A DNA stretch of 64,000 nucleotides from Saprospiraceae bacterium (GCA_019638385.1 JAHBTW010000017.1:53032-117031); one strand, 5' to 3'; numbered from the stretch's first letter, positions 17,376 through 27,636 are shown. Made by a program: numbers and translations. The notes: a model not told the origin generated them from the letters alone.

Positions 17376-18011
17376 ATGAAACCATTGAGAAAACGCATGT
17401 TGGATTACATGCAATTGAAGCATTACAGTGCATCAACGGTCAAGAGCTACATACATCAGGTAGCCGCCTTTAGCAAGTATATCGGCAAAAGCCCGGAGAT
17501 AGCGAGTCTGGAGGAGGTGTCGGAGTATCTGTTACACCTTGCCAATGACAAGGGAATGTCTCAATCATTTCTAAATTCGGCCTACAGCGGCATCAAGGTG
17601 CTGTTGGTACAGGTGCTGGGTCGGGAGTGGCGCCGTGCCGGATATTTCCTGCCCGTTCAGGTGCTGTCACGATTGTTTCGGGGTAAATTCCTCCATCACA
17701 TGCGTGCCTTGTATCCGCAGGGCGACCTGGCTTTTCATGGGCAGGCGCAAGCTTTCCAATGCGCGGATGCTTTTCGGCATCTGGTACGACAACTCTATGC
17801 CAAGGAATGGATCGTGTATGCCAAGCGCCCATTTGGAGGGCCACAACAAGTAATCCAATATCTGGGCAGATATACCCATCGCATTGCTATTGGCAACCAC
17901 CGCATTGAGTCTATCGGCCAAGGCAAAGTCTCTTTCAGGTATAAGGACTATCGCGATGCAGGCGCCACCAAACTACTCACATTAGATGCCGTGGAATTTA
18001 TCAGGCGTTAG
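17376..18011 (+). pseudogene. Fused remnant: tyrosine recombinase N-terminus joined to IS91 transposase fragment
   Basis: One open frame of 211 residues combines two unrelated pieces. Residues 1 to about 85 (LDYMQLKHYSASTVKSYIHQ...LNSAYSGIKVLL) are the core-binding SAM-like domain of a tyrosine integrase, which in many Bacteroidota sits just ahead of an IS91 transposase. From about residue 90 the protein is the middle of an IS91-family Y2 transposase (YFLPVQVLSRLFRGKFL, RQLYAKEWIVYAKRPFGGP, YLGRYTHRIAIGNHRI, FRYKDYRDAG, TLDAVEFIRR). The integrase catalytic domain, the zinc-binding N-terminus of the transposase and its tyrosine motif are missing. An internal deletion of an integrase-transposase element explains it. 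It cannot encode a working enzyme. Confidence 0.85.
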
Positions 18012-18083
18012 TGCTATAAATAATCCTCTTATAATGGCATAACCCAACCAGCCCCCAAAAATATTCCATCTTCCTCCGCCCCC

Positions 18084-19196
18084 CTACATCCGCTCCAACA
18101 ACATCATCCCAATATCCGCATCATCCGTCACGCTTTTCAGGGCGGGGTTCGGCGATTGTACGAGATCTTGCAGGAGGGAGAGGCGCAGGTCATTGGGCAA
18201 AAAATCCATTTTGATAAAAGCCCGGATATTGTCCATCTGCGCCGCAGAAAGTTTTGTGCCGCTCCGGGTCAGTCGGTTCGAGAGGCGGGTACAGATAGCA
18301 GCCATCAGATCCGCCCGGAACACGTCCTGCTGTACGCTGTTGCTGATTTTATCATACACTTCCTGCCGGAAATCGCCGGCATGAAGAATTTCCTCCGGCT
18401 CCATCAGTTCGCCCAGGCTTTGCTGCACATATAGTACAAAGGCGGCTACGGTGTCATTGTCTAAACAGGAGGCGGCGAGCATTTGTACCAAAGGCAAGTC
18501 CCGGCGCAGATTTTTGATGTGGCGGATGCTGTGGAAAAACTGGGTCAAAGAGCGCGGTGTGCTGCGGCGACCGGTGGCCGCTTCGGGGTGGGTGAGCACG
18601 AAATTGATGCCGCGCGGATCAACGCCCGCCTGCTCCGCCCAGCGTGCCCAGGCTTTGGCATCGAACCGCATGGTGACGTGCATCATGCGCGTGAGCATGG
18701 CGTCGTCTATGGGCGTCACGGAATAATCGCCGCCGTCGGGGTTGGCCGTCAGCACGATTTGCCATTTGGCCGGCAGGCGCCAACTCACCAATTCGTAGTT
18801 TTGCAACAACTGCATGATGCCCCGCAGGATGCGGTCGTCGGCGCGGTTCACGTCGTCTATGAGCAGCAGGCCGGGGCCTTCTTCTTTGGGAACCCAGGAA
18901 GGCGGCCTGAAAACCGTCTCTTCGCCCACGATGGCCGGCATCCCGATGAGGTCGCCCATTTCTTCAAACTGCGCCGGCGCTATATAGGCAAAGGCAAACC
19001 CCAGTTCGGCGGCAAGAGCCTGCACCAGTTCCGTTTTGCCGATGCCGTGCGTGCCCCACACGCACACGGGCGTTTTGAGACCGCCCTGCGCTTCCGATCG
19101 GAGGTTGTTGTCCAACAGGTGTTTGATGAAATTCCCAACCTCCTGCGCATCGGACTCGATGCCGTAATAAATGTATCGGTGTGCCGGTTTTGCCAT
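18084..19196 (-). CDS. MoxR-type AAA+ ATPase
   Basis: A 370-residue AAA+ ATPase with Walker A GTHGIGKTELVQ, Walker B GLLLIDDVNRADDRI, sensor region WQIVLTANPDGGDYSVTPIDDAM, and a C-terminal helical lid. MoxR ATPases act as chaperones together with a von Willebrand factor A partner, inserting metal cofactors or activating complexes. The partner gene ends 3 bases upstream in the same direction, so the two are one operon. The substrate is unknown; no obvious client gene lies beside them. Confidence 0.88.
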   Translation of the reverse strand: MAKPAHRYIYYGIESDAQEVGNFIKHLLDNNLRSEAQGGLKTPVCVWGTHGIGKTELVQALAAELGFAFAYIAPAQFEEMGDLIGMPAIVGEETVFRPPSWVPKEEGPGLLLIDDVNRADDRILRGIMQLLQNYELVSWRLPAKWQIVLTANPDGGDYSVTPIDDAMLTRMMHVTMRFDAKAWARWAEQAGVDPRGINFVLTHPEAATGRRSTPRSLTQFFHSIRHIKNLRRDLPLVQMLAASCLDNDTVAAFVLYVQQSLGELMEPEEILHAGDFRQEVYDKISNSVQQDVFRADLMAAICTRLSNRLTRSGTKLSAAQMDNIRAFIKMDFLPNDLRLSLLQDLVQSPNPALKSVTDDADIGMMLLERM

Positions 19197-19199
19197 GTT

Positions 19200-20243
19200 T
19201 CAGTCAGCGGTTAGTTGGATGTGTTTGCCGGGCAAATGTCGCAAATCTGAAGCGCCGTTGGATGCGATGACCCAAAGTAAAGGCATCCGGGCGGGCCGTT
19301 GCGGTGCGGGCGCTTTGCCGTCGGTGAAATAGAGCAACGCGTCGGGCCGGCGCTCATTGGCCCATTCAAGGGGCGCATCGAAGCGGGTGCCGCCGCGGCC
19401 GCTTGTCGTTGGAGGCGCGACGCCCTTGTAGGGGTAGCTGCGGCGAATGGCCGTATCGCATTCCACAATGGAGATGCGCGCGCCCTGTCGCCATATTTGA
19501 TGAATTTCGCGAAAAAAGCGCGCCATATCCCCCGCGGATATGCTGCCGGAGGTGTCCACTGCTACCGCCAGTTCGCGGCGGCGGTGCAGACGGATGCCGG
19601 GCACGGTACCGTAGCGTTTGGAAGGCCGGCGGATGGTGCTTTTCAGAAAAGTGCTGCTGCCGGAAGCTGCAAAGAGCCGCAGCGCTCTGCGCCAATCGGT
19701 CCCTGCCGGCTGAGCGCCCGCCGCCGACAGCGCTTCGGACAGCGAGCCGGGCAGTGCGGCGCGCTCTTCGGGGCTCAGTCGCGCAAGCGCCTGTCCGACA
19801 GCATGGTCAACAAACTGCTCCACGAGGCGGCGTTCGCTGCTGCTCAGGGCCGCAAATGCCGCCCAATATGTTGCGGTATAGCCGGAAGGCTCAAGGGCGT
19901 CGTTGAGGTGGTGTTCCGGTTCAAGGTATTGCCGAACGGCGGCTTCGGCGGCCTGGGAGAATGCCTGCCGGTTGAGGGCGTTTTTGAAAGCGGTGGCATG
20001 TCGAAGCGCGATGTGCAATGCCTCCCGCTTGAGCAGTCCGTACCGCTGCGCTTCGGAGAGGCCGGCCCAAAATTCAGGGTTGACCGCTACGGCAAGCATC
20101 TGCCGCTGCAAGGGTACGGCGGCGGCCGTTTTCACTGCCGGATCGAATTGTTTGGGAATGCCCATGAGCAGCCGCCCCCAGAACGGTTCGCGCAGGAGCA
20201 TTTGCACGCATACTTTTTCGATGGACGAGGCGGTGGGCAGCAT
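19200..20243 (-). CDS. VWA-like protein with DUF2201-type N-terminal metallopeptidase-like domain
   Basis: A 347-residue protein. The N-terminal half (residues 1-200) resembles the putative metallopeptidase domain of DUF2201 proteins (LREPFWGRLLMGIPKQFD...LLKREALHIALRHA); the usual HExxH is not intact here, reading REALHIALRH. The C-terminal half is a VWA-like fold with a MIDAS-type DTSGSIS, then SIVECDTAIRR, RGGTRFDAPLEWA and LLYFTDGKAPAP. Together with the downstream MoxR ATPase it forms a two-gene unit widely seen in bacteria, thought to act as a chaperone or metal-insertion pair. Cytoplasmic. Confidence 0.82.
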   Translation of the reverse strand: MLPTASSIEKVCVQMLLREPFWGRLLMGIPKQFDPAVKTAAAVPLQRQMLAVAVNPEFWAGLSEAQRYGLLKREALHIALRHATAFKNALNRQAFSQAAEAAVRQYLEPEHHLNDALEPSGYTATYWAAFAALSSSERRLVEQFVDHAVGQALARLSPEERAALPGSLSEALSAAGAQPAGTDWRRALRLFAASGSSTFLKSTIRRPSKRYGTVPGIRLHRRRELAVAVDTSGSISAGDMARFFREIHQIWRQGARISIVECDTAIRRSYPYKGVAPPTTSGRGGTRFDAPLEWANERRPDALLYFTDGKAPAPQRPARMPLLWVIASNGASDLRHLPGKHIQLTAD

Positions 20244-20285
20244 GGTGGTGGTGGTGTGTAGATAATGCTGAAAATTGTGTTTTTC

Positions 20286-20410
20286 GACCTCGGAAAGGTC
20301 GCATATTTATAGCAAAAATTTCAACAATGTAGCCATGTAATGTTCGACCTCTCCGAGGTCGTTTTACGATTTAAATCGTTTATCTACAAACGTTTGACCT
20401 CTCCGAGGTC
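20286..20410. repeat. Three spaced palindromes GACCTCTCCGAGGTC
   Basis: GACCTCGGAAAGGTC (20286-20300), GACCTCTCCGAGGTC (20346-20360) and the same again (20396-20410) are spaced 60 and 50 bases apart between the VWA gene and the toxin-antitoxin remnant. They look like a dispersed palindromic repeat family; a regulator binding array is the alternative. Confidence 0.75.
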
Positions 20411-20444
20411 AACCTGAAATTCGGAATAACTCATGTTTACAAAC

Positions 20445-20480
20445 TCAATACTTTCCCAACCAAATTTCACCTTGTTTCAT
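20445..20480 (-). pseudogene. Remnant of a MazF/PemK toxin (first residues only)
   Basis: An ATG overlapping the last 14 bases of the antitoxin gene begins MKQGEIWL, the near-invariant start of MazF/PemK toxins (M-K-R-G-E-I-W-L), but the frame stops after 11 residues (GKY) and no further MazF sequence follows. The overlap position is exactly where such toxins start after their antitoxin. Confidence 0.6.
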
Positions 20481-20622
20481 AAAAGTCCTCAAAATCAAGT
20501 GAAGTAAAAGCGGTTAATTCCTTGTCATTTGTATAGTCGCCATACAGCTCATTGGCAGCCAGTTCCATTTGGCGGCTCATCTCTTCTGTTTTAATTGATT
20601 TGATGGTTTCTTCTGTTTGCAT
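20467..20622 (-). CDS. Small orphan antitoxin-like protein
   Basis: A 51-residue acidic frame starting at ATG 20622 and ending with ELTAFTSLDFEDFYETR. This ending (ELTAFTALD.EDFYE) is what I recall from short antitoxins encoded immediately before MazF/PemK toxins in Bacteroidota and cyanobacteria; the identification rests on memory of that motif and on the toxin start overlapping it. The toxin itself is destroyed, so this is an orphan or decaying gene. Expression is not evident; I see no consensus promoter. Confidence 0.55.
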   Translation of the reverse strand: MQTEETIKSIKTEEMSRQMELAANELYGDYTNDKELTAFTSLDFEDFYETR

Positions 20623-21291
20623 TACGCTTAATTTTTCAAGTCGCTATACGCATCGTATTCCACAACACTTCTTTGAAGTGTTTGTTGGCGATACAACGCT
20701 GGATTGCGGGGACCGGCATTACAGGTTTTAGTGGAGCCGGGTCGAAAAACCGTTAAAAAGCCGACACTGTATGAGTTAAACCCAATACCCGAAGCGAAGC
20801 AAATGGCTAAACAACCTACACTACCGAGGGTAGGTACAAACGCCAAAAGCGAGTTTGTCGGGTTTAGGTTTTTTCGATTCGGCGCAGCGTTAAGAAACCT
20901 GTGCTCTAAACCGCGCAACGGGCGCGGCGTGATTTTGGGTTCTTTTCATCGGAAAAGAACATGAAAAAATAGCAAAGCACATTGATTATAAATAAGACAA
21001 AACGGAGTTGAGCGGTGTCGCCAAGGCGTACCGCTCCGCTACGACATGACAGGGTGTGTGGCGGGTGGTGTCGCCTTCTCGCGCCGGTAGCGCGGTTCGG
21101 CGAACGCTGTGAGCCGGCCCAAAACGCGACGTAGAAAACTTGTGTATAAACCGCCAAAACTTAATTTACACCCTATACTCAAGCTCCTGCATCGGATGCT
21201 CAAACGCCCCCTGAACAAAAGCCCGCGCCATCCGTTCTCCTGCCGACATCGTAATATTTCAAACGATTTTGGCAAATCCCCGCTTTAATCG
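20623..21291. other. Gene-poor region, no recognised gene
   Basis: About 670 bases with overlapping short frames on both strands, none with a credible start or family resemblance. Near 20662-20688 a hairpin CAACACTTC-tttg-AAGTGTT is visible. The rest is GC-rich with a purine/pyrimidine texture unlike neighbouring coding DNA, suggesting an eroded element. Confidence 0.5.
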
Positions 21292-21299
21292 TACTTTTG
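21292..21299 (+). promoter_or_regulatory. TAnnTTTG promoter box of ahcY
   Basis: TACTTTTG, 31 bases before the ATG at 21330, covers a possible earlier start at 21297 and so excludes it. Confidence 0.6.
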
Positions 21300-21329
21300 C
21301 ACCGCTTTTTCATCACCAAAATTTTTCTC

Positions 21330-22643
<1,314 letters not shown>

Positions 22644-22675
22644 TCAATACGATACCGGTCAAGCCGGTAAATGCC

Positions 22676-22723
22676 AAAATCGCGCAAAGCAAGCTGCTCT
22701 GCGCGATTTTTTTTTGCCTCCGG
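22676..22723 (+). terminator. Intrinsic terminator of ahcY
   Basis: AAAATCGCGCAAAGC pairs with GCTCTGCGCGATTTT around a 5-base loop with one mismatch, followed by a run of nine or more T. It lies 32 bases after the stop codon. Confidence 0.85.
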
Positions 22724-22803
22724 TATTAGGCCTATTTGTGATTTGCCCACTCATTCCGCTCCGCCGCTTCCCGGAGCCGGCTTAGGATGCGAAGCCATGT
22801 GTG

Positions 22804-22947
22804 GCGGCTGTCTCAGAAGAATCAAGTTTTGTGCATCGCCTTTTGCCCTTTGCCAATTTGCACCTCGACTCCGCTCGGTGCATCGCCTTTTGCCTTTTGT
22901 CCTTTGCCAATTTGCCAATCCACCTCTCCTTCTTCCGAGACAGCCGC
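22804..22947. mobile_element. MITE-like element with 18-bp terminal inverted repeats
   Basis: GCGGCTGTCTCAGAAGAA (22804-22821) and TTCTTCCGAGACAGCCGC (22930-22947) are inverted copies with one mismatch, enclosing about 108 bases. Inside, GTGCATCGCCTTTTGCC with its CCTTTGCCAATTTG tail occurs twice in direct orientation. Ends starting GGCTGTCTCA are common to several IS families. No coding capacity, so a non-autonomous element is likely. No clear target duplication was confirmed. Confidence 0.6.
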
Positions 22948-22953
22948 ATACAT

Positions 22954-25074
22954 TTAAAACTTCGGCGTAAGCCCCATCATGTAAAAGCAGTAGGAATAAA
23001 TATCCGCTACGCCTTCGAGGGCTTTGCGCAGGTTGCTGGCGCCGTGTCCGCTGTCGGTTTCGATGCGGATGAGCATGGGCTTGTCGCCCCGGTATTTGGC
23101 CTGTAGTTCGGCGGCGTACTTAAAGGAGTGCGCGGGCACCACCCGGTCGTCGTGATCGGCGGTGGTGATCATCACGGCGGGATAGTCGAGGCCGGAGCGG
23201 ATGTTGTGCAGCGGCGAGTAATTGTACAGGTTTTTAAAATCCGCCTCAGAAGCTTCGCTGCCGCCGTACTCGGCGATCCAGTTCCAGCCGATGGTAAACT
23301 TGTGAAAGCGCAGCATGTCCATCACCCCTACCTGCGGAATGGCTACTCCGAACAGGTCAGGCCGCTGATTGATGACCGTGCCCACCAACAGGCCGCCGTT
23401 GGAGCCACCCTGGCAAGCCAGATACTGCCGGCTGGTGTATTTGTTTTCGATGAGGTATTCGGCTGCCGCTATAAAATCGTCGAACACATTTTGCTTTTTG
23501 AGCCGCATACCGGCCTCGTGCCACACCTCGCCGTATTCGCTGCCGCCCCGGATATTGGCTGATACATAAATGCCGCCCTGCTCCAACCACGACACGCGGC
23601 TCATGCTGAAGCTCGGCGCTAACCGGATGTTGAACCCGCCGTAAGCGTAAAGGATGGTGGGGTTTTTGCCGTTGAGTTGGAGGCCCTTTTTGTGTACGAT
23701 GAACATAGGTACCTGCGTGCCGTCTTTGCTGGGATAAAATACCTGCTTCGTTTCGTAGGCGTTCAGGTCGAAGTCCACCTCCGGCGCGCGAAACAACGTG
23801 CTTTTGCCCGTAGCGATGTCGTAGCTAAAAATGGTGGGCGGGTAGGTGAATCCCGTAAAGGTGTAAAAGACTTGTTTGTCTTTGCGTTCGCCGCCGAAGC
23901 CGCCGGCCGTGCCGAGGGAGGGAAGTTCCACGTCGCGCTCATACGCGCCTTCGAGCGAATACACCTGCACGCGGGTGGTTACATCTTTGGAGTAGCTCAC
24001 GAAGAGCTTACCGCCGGCGCTCGATGCAGACGTGAGCGGCTCCGGTTTTTCCGGCACAACGGTTTTCCAATTGGCCTTGGCGGGGTTGGCGGGGTCAATG
24101 AGCACAATGCGGTTGTTGGGCGCATCGTCGTTGGTGTTGAAGAGAATTTTGCCGTTCACCACGTCAATCGGGCTATAGGTAAAATGTTCCGGCTCGGCGA
24201 TGATGGGTTTGAACGGCGCTTTCACGTCTTTTCCGCTGCGCACCCATATAGCGTTGCCCATTTTGCCTTTGCCCCGGTCGGAGATGTTGAGGAAGGAATA
24301 TTTTTCATCATCGGAAGTGAATACGCCGTGGAAGCGCTGCGGATTGGCGGGGTCTTCATACACCAATACATCCTGCGATTGAGGCGTGCCCACCTTGTGG
24401 TAAAACACCTGATGGTTTTCGTTGATGGCGCTGAGTTCTTTGTCGGGCTTCGGATAGCGGCTGTAGTAAAATCCATCGCCCTGCCAGGCCACGCCGGTCA
24501 CTTTGGCCCACTTGATTTCGTCGGCCAGATTTTTGCCGGTTTTCATGTCGCGCACATACAGGGTACGCCAGTCGCTGCCGCCTTCGGAAATGCCGACGAC
24601 CGCGTATTTCCCGTTTTTGGAAAGTGAAAAGACGGCCAGTGCGGTGGTGCCGTCGGGAGAGAGCTTATTGGGGTCGAGCACGAGTTCAGGCTCGCCTTTG
24701 AGTCCCTTTTGGCGATACAGAACGCTCTGGTTTTGCAGCCCGTCATTTTTGTAAAAATAGTAGTGCTTGTTGTTGCGGAAAGGAGAAGAATACTTGGGGT
24801 AGTTGTTGGTTTTCTCCAAGCGGTCGAGCCATTGTTTCCGGAAAGGGATTTTATCCAAAAACCCAAACGTGACTTCGTTCTGGGCTTTCACCCAGGCTTT
24901 GGTTTCGTCGCTGTGATCGTCTTCCAACCACCGGTAGGGGTCGGCTACTTCCGTTCCGAAATACATGTCTTTCGTGTCGGTTTTTCTGGTTTCGGGATAC
25001 TTGAGCTGCGCCTGCACAAAGGCAAAAGGCAACAACAAAAAGAAACATACGGTTAGGATGGTTTGTGTACGCAT
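22954..25074 (-). CDS. Prolyl oligopeptidase (S9 family), exported
   Basis: A 706-residue serine peptidase that cleaves short peptides after proline. A signal peptide (MRTQTILTVCFFLLLPFAFVQAQ) precedes LKYPETRKTD and the conserved DPYRWLEDD segment. The seven-bladed propeller (about residues 80-420) is followed by the alpha/beta hydrolase domain with the nucleophile in CQGGSNGGLL (Ser near 558), the Asp in ADHDDRVVP (near 643) and the His in DSGHGAS (near 677). The start at 25074 is chosen because it begins the signal peptide; the longer frame back to 25326 would add a non-conserved basic stretch. It is divergent from the EF-G-like gene and presumably periplasmic. Confidence 0.95.
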   Translation of the reverse strand: MRTQTILTVCFFLLLPFAFVQAQLKYPETRKTDTKDMYFGTEVADPYRWLEDDHSDETKAWVKAQNEVTFGFLDKIPFRKQWLDRLEKTNNYPKYSSPFRNNKHYYFYKNDGLQNQSVLYRQKGLKGEPELVLDPNKLSPDGTTALAVFSLSKNGKYAVVGISEGGSDWRTLYVRDMKTGKNLADEIKWAKVTGVAWQGDGFYYSRYPKPDKELSAINENHQVFYHKVGTPQSQDVLVYEDPANPQRFHGVFTSDDEKYSFLNISDRGKGKMGNAIWVRSGKDVKAPFKPIIAEPEHFTYSPIDVVNGKILFNTNDDAPNNRIVLIDPANPAKANWKTVVPEKPEPLTSASSAGGKLFVSYSKDVTTRVQVYSLEGAYERDVELPSLGTAGGFGGERKDKQVFYTFTGFTYPPTIFSYDIATGKSTLFRAPEVDFDLNAYETKQVFYPSKDGTQVPMFIVHKKGLQLNGKNPTILYAYGGFNIRLAPSFSMSRVSWLEQGGIYVSANIRGGSEYGEVWHEAGMRLKKQNVFDDFIAAAEYLIENKYTSRQYLACQGGSNGGLLVGTVINQRPDLFGVAIPQVGVMDMLRFHKFTIGWNWIAEYGGSEASEADFKNLYNYSPLHNIRSGLDYPAVMITTADHDDRVVPAHSFKYAAELQAKYRGDKPMLIRIETDSGHGASNLRKALEGVADIYSYCFYMMGLTPKF

Positions 25075-25340
25075 AATTGTAACAGTTAGGTGAAAAGAGG
25101 AACAAAAAAACGAAAAAATTCGCACAGCGCACTTTTTTTGCAATCTGCCTGCCGTACTCCGGAAGCCCCGAAGCGCCTTGCGCCATGCTGAAACAGCCCC
25201 ATATTTATCTCCGGCGCAAAAAATATATGGCAAATGTTTGGCATTCCGCCGTTGGGCTGTATTTTCAGGCCGCATTCGGGGAAGCGCTTTTTTCTTCCGC
25301 CGCGCGACTTTTTGTAAACACACCAAATAACACCGTACTT

Positions 25341-27467
25341 ATGAACTTCGATACCAGAAACATCAGAAACGTCGTACTCTTAGGACACTCCGGATCGGGT
25401 AAGACTACGTTGGCGGAAGCCATGCTTTTTGAAGGCAAAGCCATTACCCGCCGGGGCAAAGTAGAAGACCAATCCACCGTATCCGACTACACCGATCTGG
25501 AGCACGAGCGGGGCAATTCCATTTTCAGCACCTTACTGCACGTTCTTTGGAAGGATTCCAAAATCAATATCTTAGACACGCCCGGCTCCGACGACTTCGT
25601 GGGCGAAGTAGTGTCGTCGCTCAAAGTGTCCGATACGGCCGTGGTAGCCCTCAATGCCCGCAGCGGCGTGGAGGTAGGCACGGAACTGATCTGGGAGTAC
25701 ATTGAGAAGTTCAAAACGCCGGCCTTGTTTGTCATCAACCACATAGACAACGAAAAGGCCGATTTCGACAACACCTTAGAGCAGGCCCGCAAGCGCTTCG
25801 GCAATGCCGTCATCCCGTTTCAATATCCGCTCAATCCGGGCGCCGGTTTTAATAAAATAGTGGATGCGCTGCGCATGATTATGTACGTCTTCCCGGAAGG
25901 TGGCGGCAAACCCGACAAACAACCTATTCCCGCTTCTGAAATGGAGCGCGCCAAAGAAATGCACAACGCATTGGTGGAGGCTGCCGCCGAAAACGACGAG
26001 GGCCTCATGGAGCGCTATTTCGAGCAGGGTACGCTCAGCGAGGAAGAACTCGCCCAGGGCTTGCGCATCGCCATTGCGCATCAGCAACTCTACCCGGTCT
26101 TCTGCTGCTCGGCATTGCTCGACATGGGCAGCGGTCGCGTGATGGGTTTCATCAATGACGTGTGCCCCTCGCCTGCCGACCGCCCCGCTGCCGTGCTCGA
26201 AGGCGGCGGCGCGCTGGCCTGCGACAGCAAAGACAGCGCAACGGTATTTATTTTCAAAACTCTTTCCGAGCCGAGGGTCGGCAACTTGTCGTACTTCAAA
26301 GTATTTTCCGGCGTGCTGCACACCGGCGACGAACTCATCAATGTGGAAAACCGCACCGGCGAACGCTTCGGCCAGATTTATTTGGCCAACGGCAAAGACC
26401 GCGAAGGCGTCAACGCGCTCATGGCCGGCGACATCGGGGTGACCGTGAAACTGAAAAACACCCACACCAACAACACCCTCAATACCAAAGGAGTGGATCG
26501 GAAAATTGATCCCATCCATTTCCCCAGCTCGCGCATTGAAGTGGGCGTGCATCAACCCAATAAAAACGATATGGAAAAGCTGATGAAAGCCCTCCATACC
26601 GTGGCGGAGGAAGACCCGACGCTCATCGTAGAACAATCCAAAGCGCTCAAGCAAACCATCCTGTACGGACAGGGCCAATTGCACTTGGACCTCATCAAAC
26701 ACCGCATCGAAATGATGTACGGCGTAGGCATGGAATATGTGCGGCCCCGTATCCCTTATCGGGAAACCATCACCAAAGTGGCCAACATGATGTACCGCCA
26801 CAAAAAGCAAACCGGCGGCGCCGGGCAGTTTGCAGAAGTACACATGCGCATTGAGCCTTATTACGAAGGCATGCCCGCGCCTTCGGACCTCTCGGTGAAA
26901 AATGTAGAAACCGACGAGTTGCCCTGGGGCGGTAAACTCGTGTATCAATGGTGCATCGTAGGCGGTACCATTGACGCCCGATTCTCCAACGCCATCAAAA
27001 AAGGCATCATGCAAAAAATGGAAGAAGGCCCGCTCACCGGCTCTTCCTGCCAAGACATTCGCGTGAGCATCTACGACGGCAAAATGCACCCCGTGGACTC
27101 CAACGATATGGCTTTCATGGTGGCAGCCGTACAGGCATTCCGGCAGGCATTTTCCGAAGCCGGGCCGCAAATCCTGGAGCCGATTTACGATGTGGCCATC
27201 CTCTGCTCCGATGAGGTGATGGGCGATGTCATGGGCGACCTGCAAACCCGCCGCGCCATCATCATGGGCATGGACTCCGACGGCCATTACCAGAAAATCC
27301 TCGCCCGCGTACCGCTCGTGGAACTGTACTTGTACTCCTCCACCCTGCGCTCGCTCACGCAGGGCCGCGCCAAATACAGCCGCCATTTTGCCGACTACGC
27401 ACAAGTGCCGGGCGACCTGCAGCAAAAACTGATCGAAGCGCACAAGACGGAAGGCGACGGGGAGTGA
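25341..27467 (+). CDS. Elongation factor G paralogue (EF-G2-like GTPase)
   Basis: A 708-residue translational GTPase. G1 is GHSGSGKTT (residues 15-23), the switch region reads HERGNSIFSTLLHV where EF-G usually has ERGITI, G3 is DTPGSDDFVGEV and G4 is NHID instead of NKxD. Domains II to V follow, with VNDPTLIVE-like region EDPTLIVEQSK, GQGQLHLDL, GGAGQFAEVHMRIEP and the C-terminal GDVMGDLQTRRAIIMGMDS. The G4 and switch changes place it with the divergent EF-G2 class rather than the main translocase. The start is taken at ATG 25341, because the upstream extension from 25185 has no EF-G similarity. Role may be in ribosome recycling or stress; unproven. Confidence 0.9.
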   Translation: MNFDTRNIRNVVLLGHSGSGKTTLAEAMLFEGKAITRRGKVEDQSTVSDYTDLEHERGNSIFSTLLHVLWKDSKINILDTPGSDDFVGEVVSSLKVSDTAVVALNARSGVEVGTELIWEYIEKFKTPALFVINHIDNEKADFDNTLEQARKRFGNAVIPFQYPLNPGAGFNKIVDALRMIMYVFPEGGGKPDKQPIPASEMERAKEMHNALVEAAAENDEGLMERYFEQGTLSEEELAQGLRIAIAHQQLYPVFCCSALLDMGSGRVMGFINDVCPSPADRPAAVLEGGGALACDSKDSATVFIFKTLSEPRVGNLSYFKVFSGVLHTGDELINVENRTGERFGQIYLANGKDREGVNALMAGDIGVTVKLKNTHTNNTLNTKGVDRKIDPIHFPSSRIEVGVHQPNKNDMEKLMKALHTVAEEDPTLIVEQSKALKQTILYGQGQLHLDLIKHRIEMMYGVGMEYVRPRIPYRETITKVANMMYRHKKQTGGAGQFAEVHMRIEPYYEGMPAPSDLSVKNVETDELPWGGKLVYQWCIVGGTIDARFSNAIKKGIMQKMEEGPLTGSSCQDIRVSIYDGKMHPVDSNDMAFMVAAVQAFRQAFSEAGPQILEPIYDVAILCSDEVMGDVMGDLQTRRAIIMGMDSDGHYQKILARVPLVELYLYSSTLRSLTQGRAKYSRHFADYAQVPGDLQQKLIEAHKTEGDGE

Positions 27468-27636
27468 GGTAAACCGTAAAACCACGCCTTCGGTGCGGTT
27501 TAAGTGTGATTGCCCTGCTCAGATTCCTATGGCAGAAGATTTTTGCGATTGTCTTGTGTGGCGGCGAATGGGCCAATATGAAATTGGGAAAAGCGTTTTA
27601 GCTTCGCCTCCGATCAGGCGTTAAAATTGATTTGCC

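Noticed and set aside
19299..20261. 320-codon plus-strand frame opposite the VWA gene
   Set aside because: Shadow of a gene with recognisable MIDAS motif.
20628..20918. Minus-strand 96-codon frame upstream of the small antitoxin-like gene
   Set aside because: No promoter, ribosome site or recognisable fold; overlaps another equally long plus-strand frame.
25776..27485. 569-codon minus-strand frame opposite the EF-G paralogue
   Set aside because: Antisense shadow; the EF-G motifs are unambiguous.
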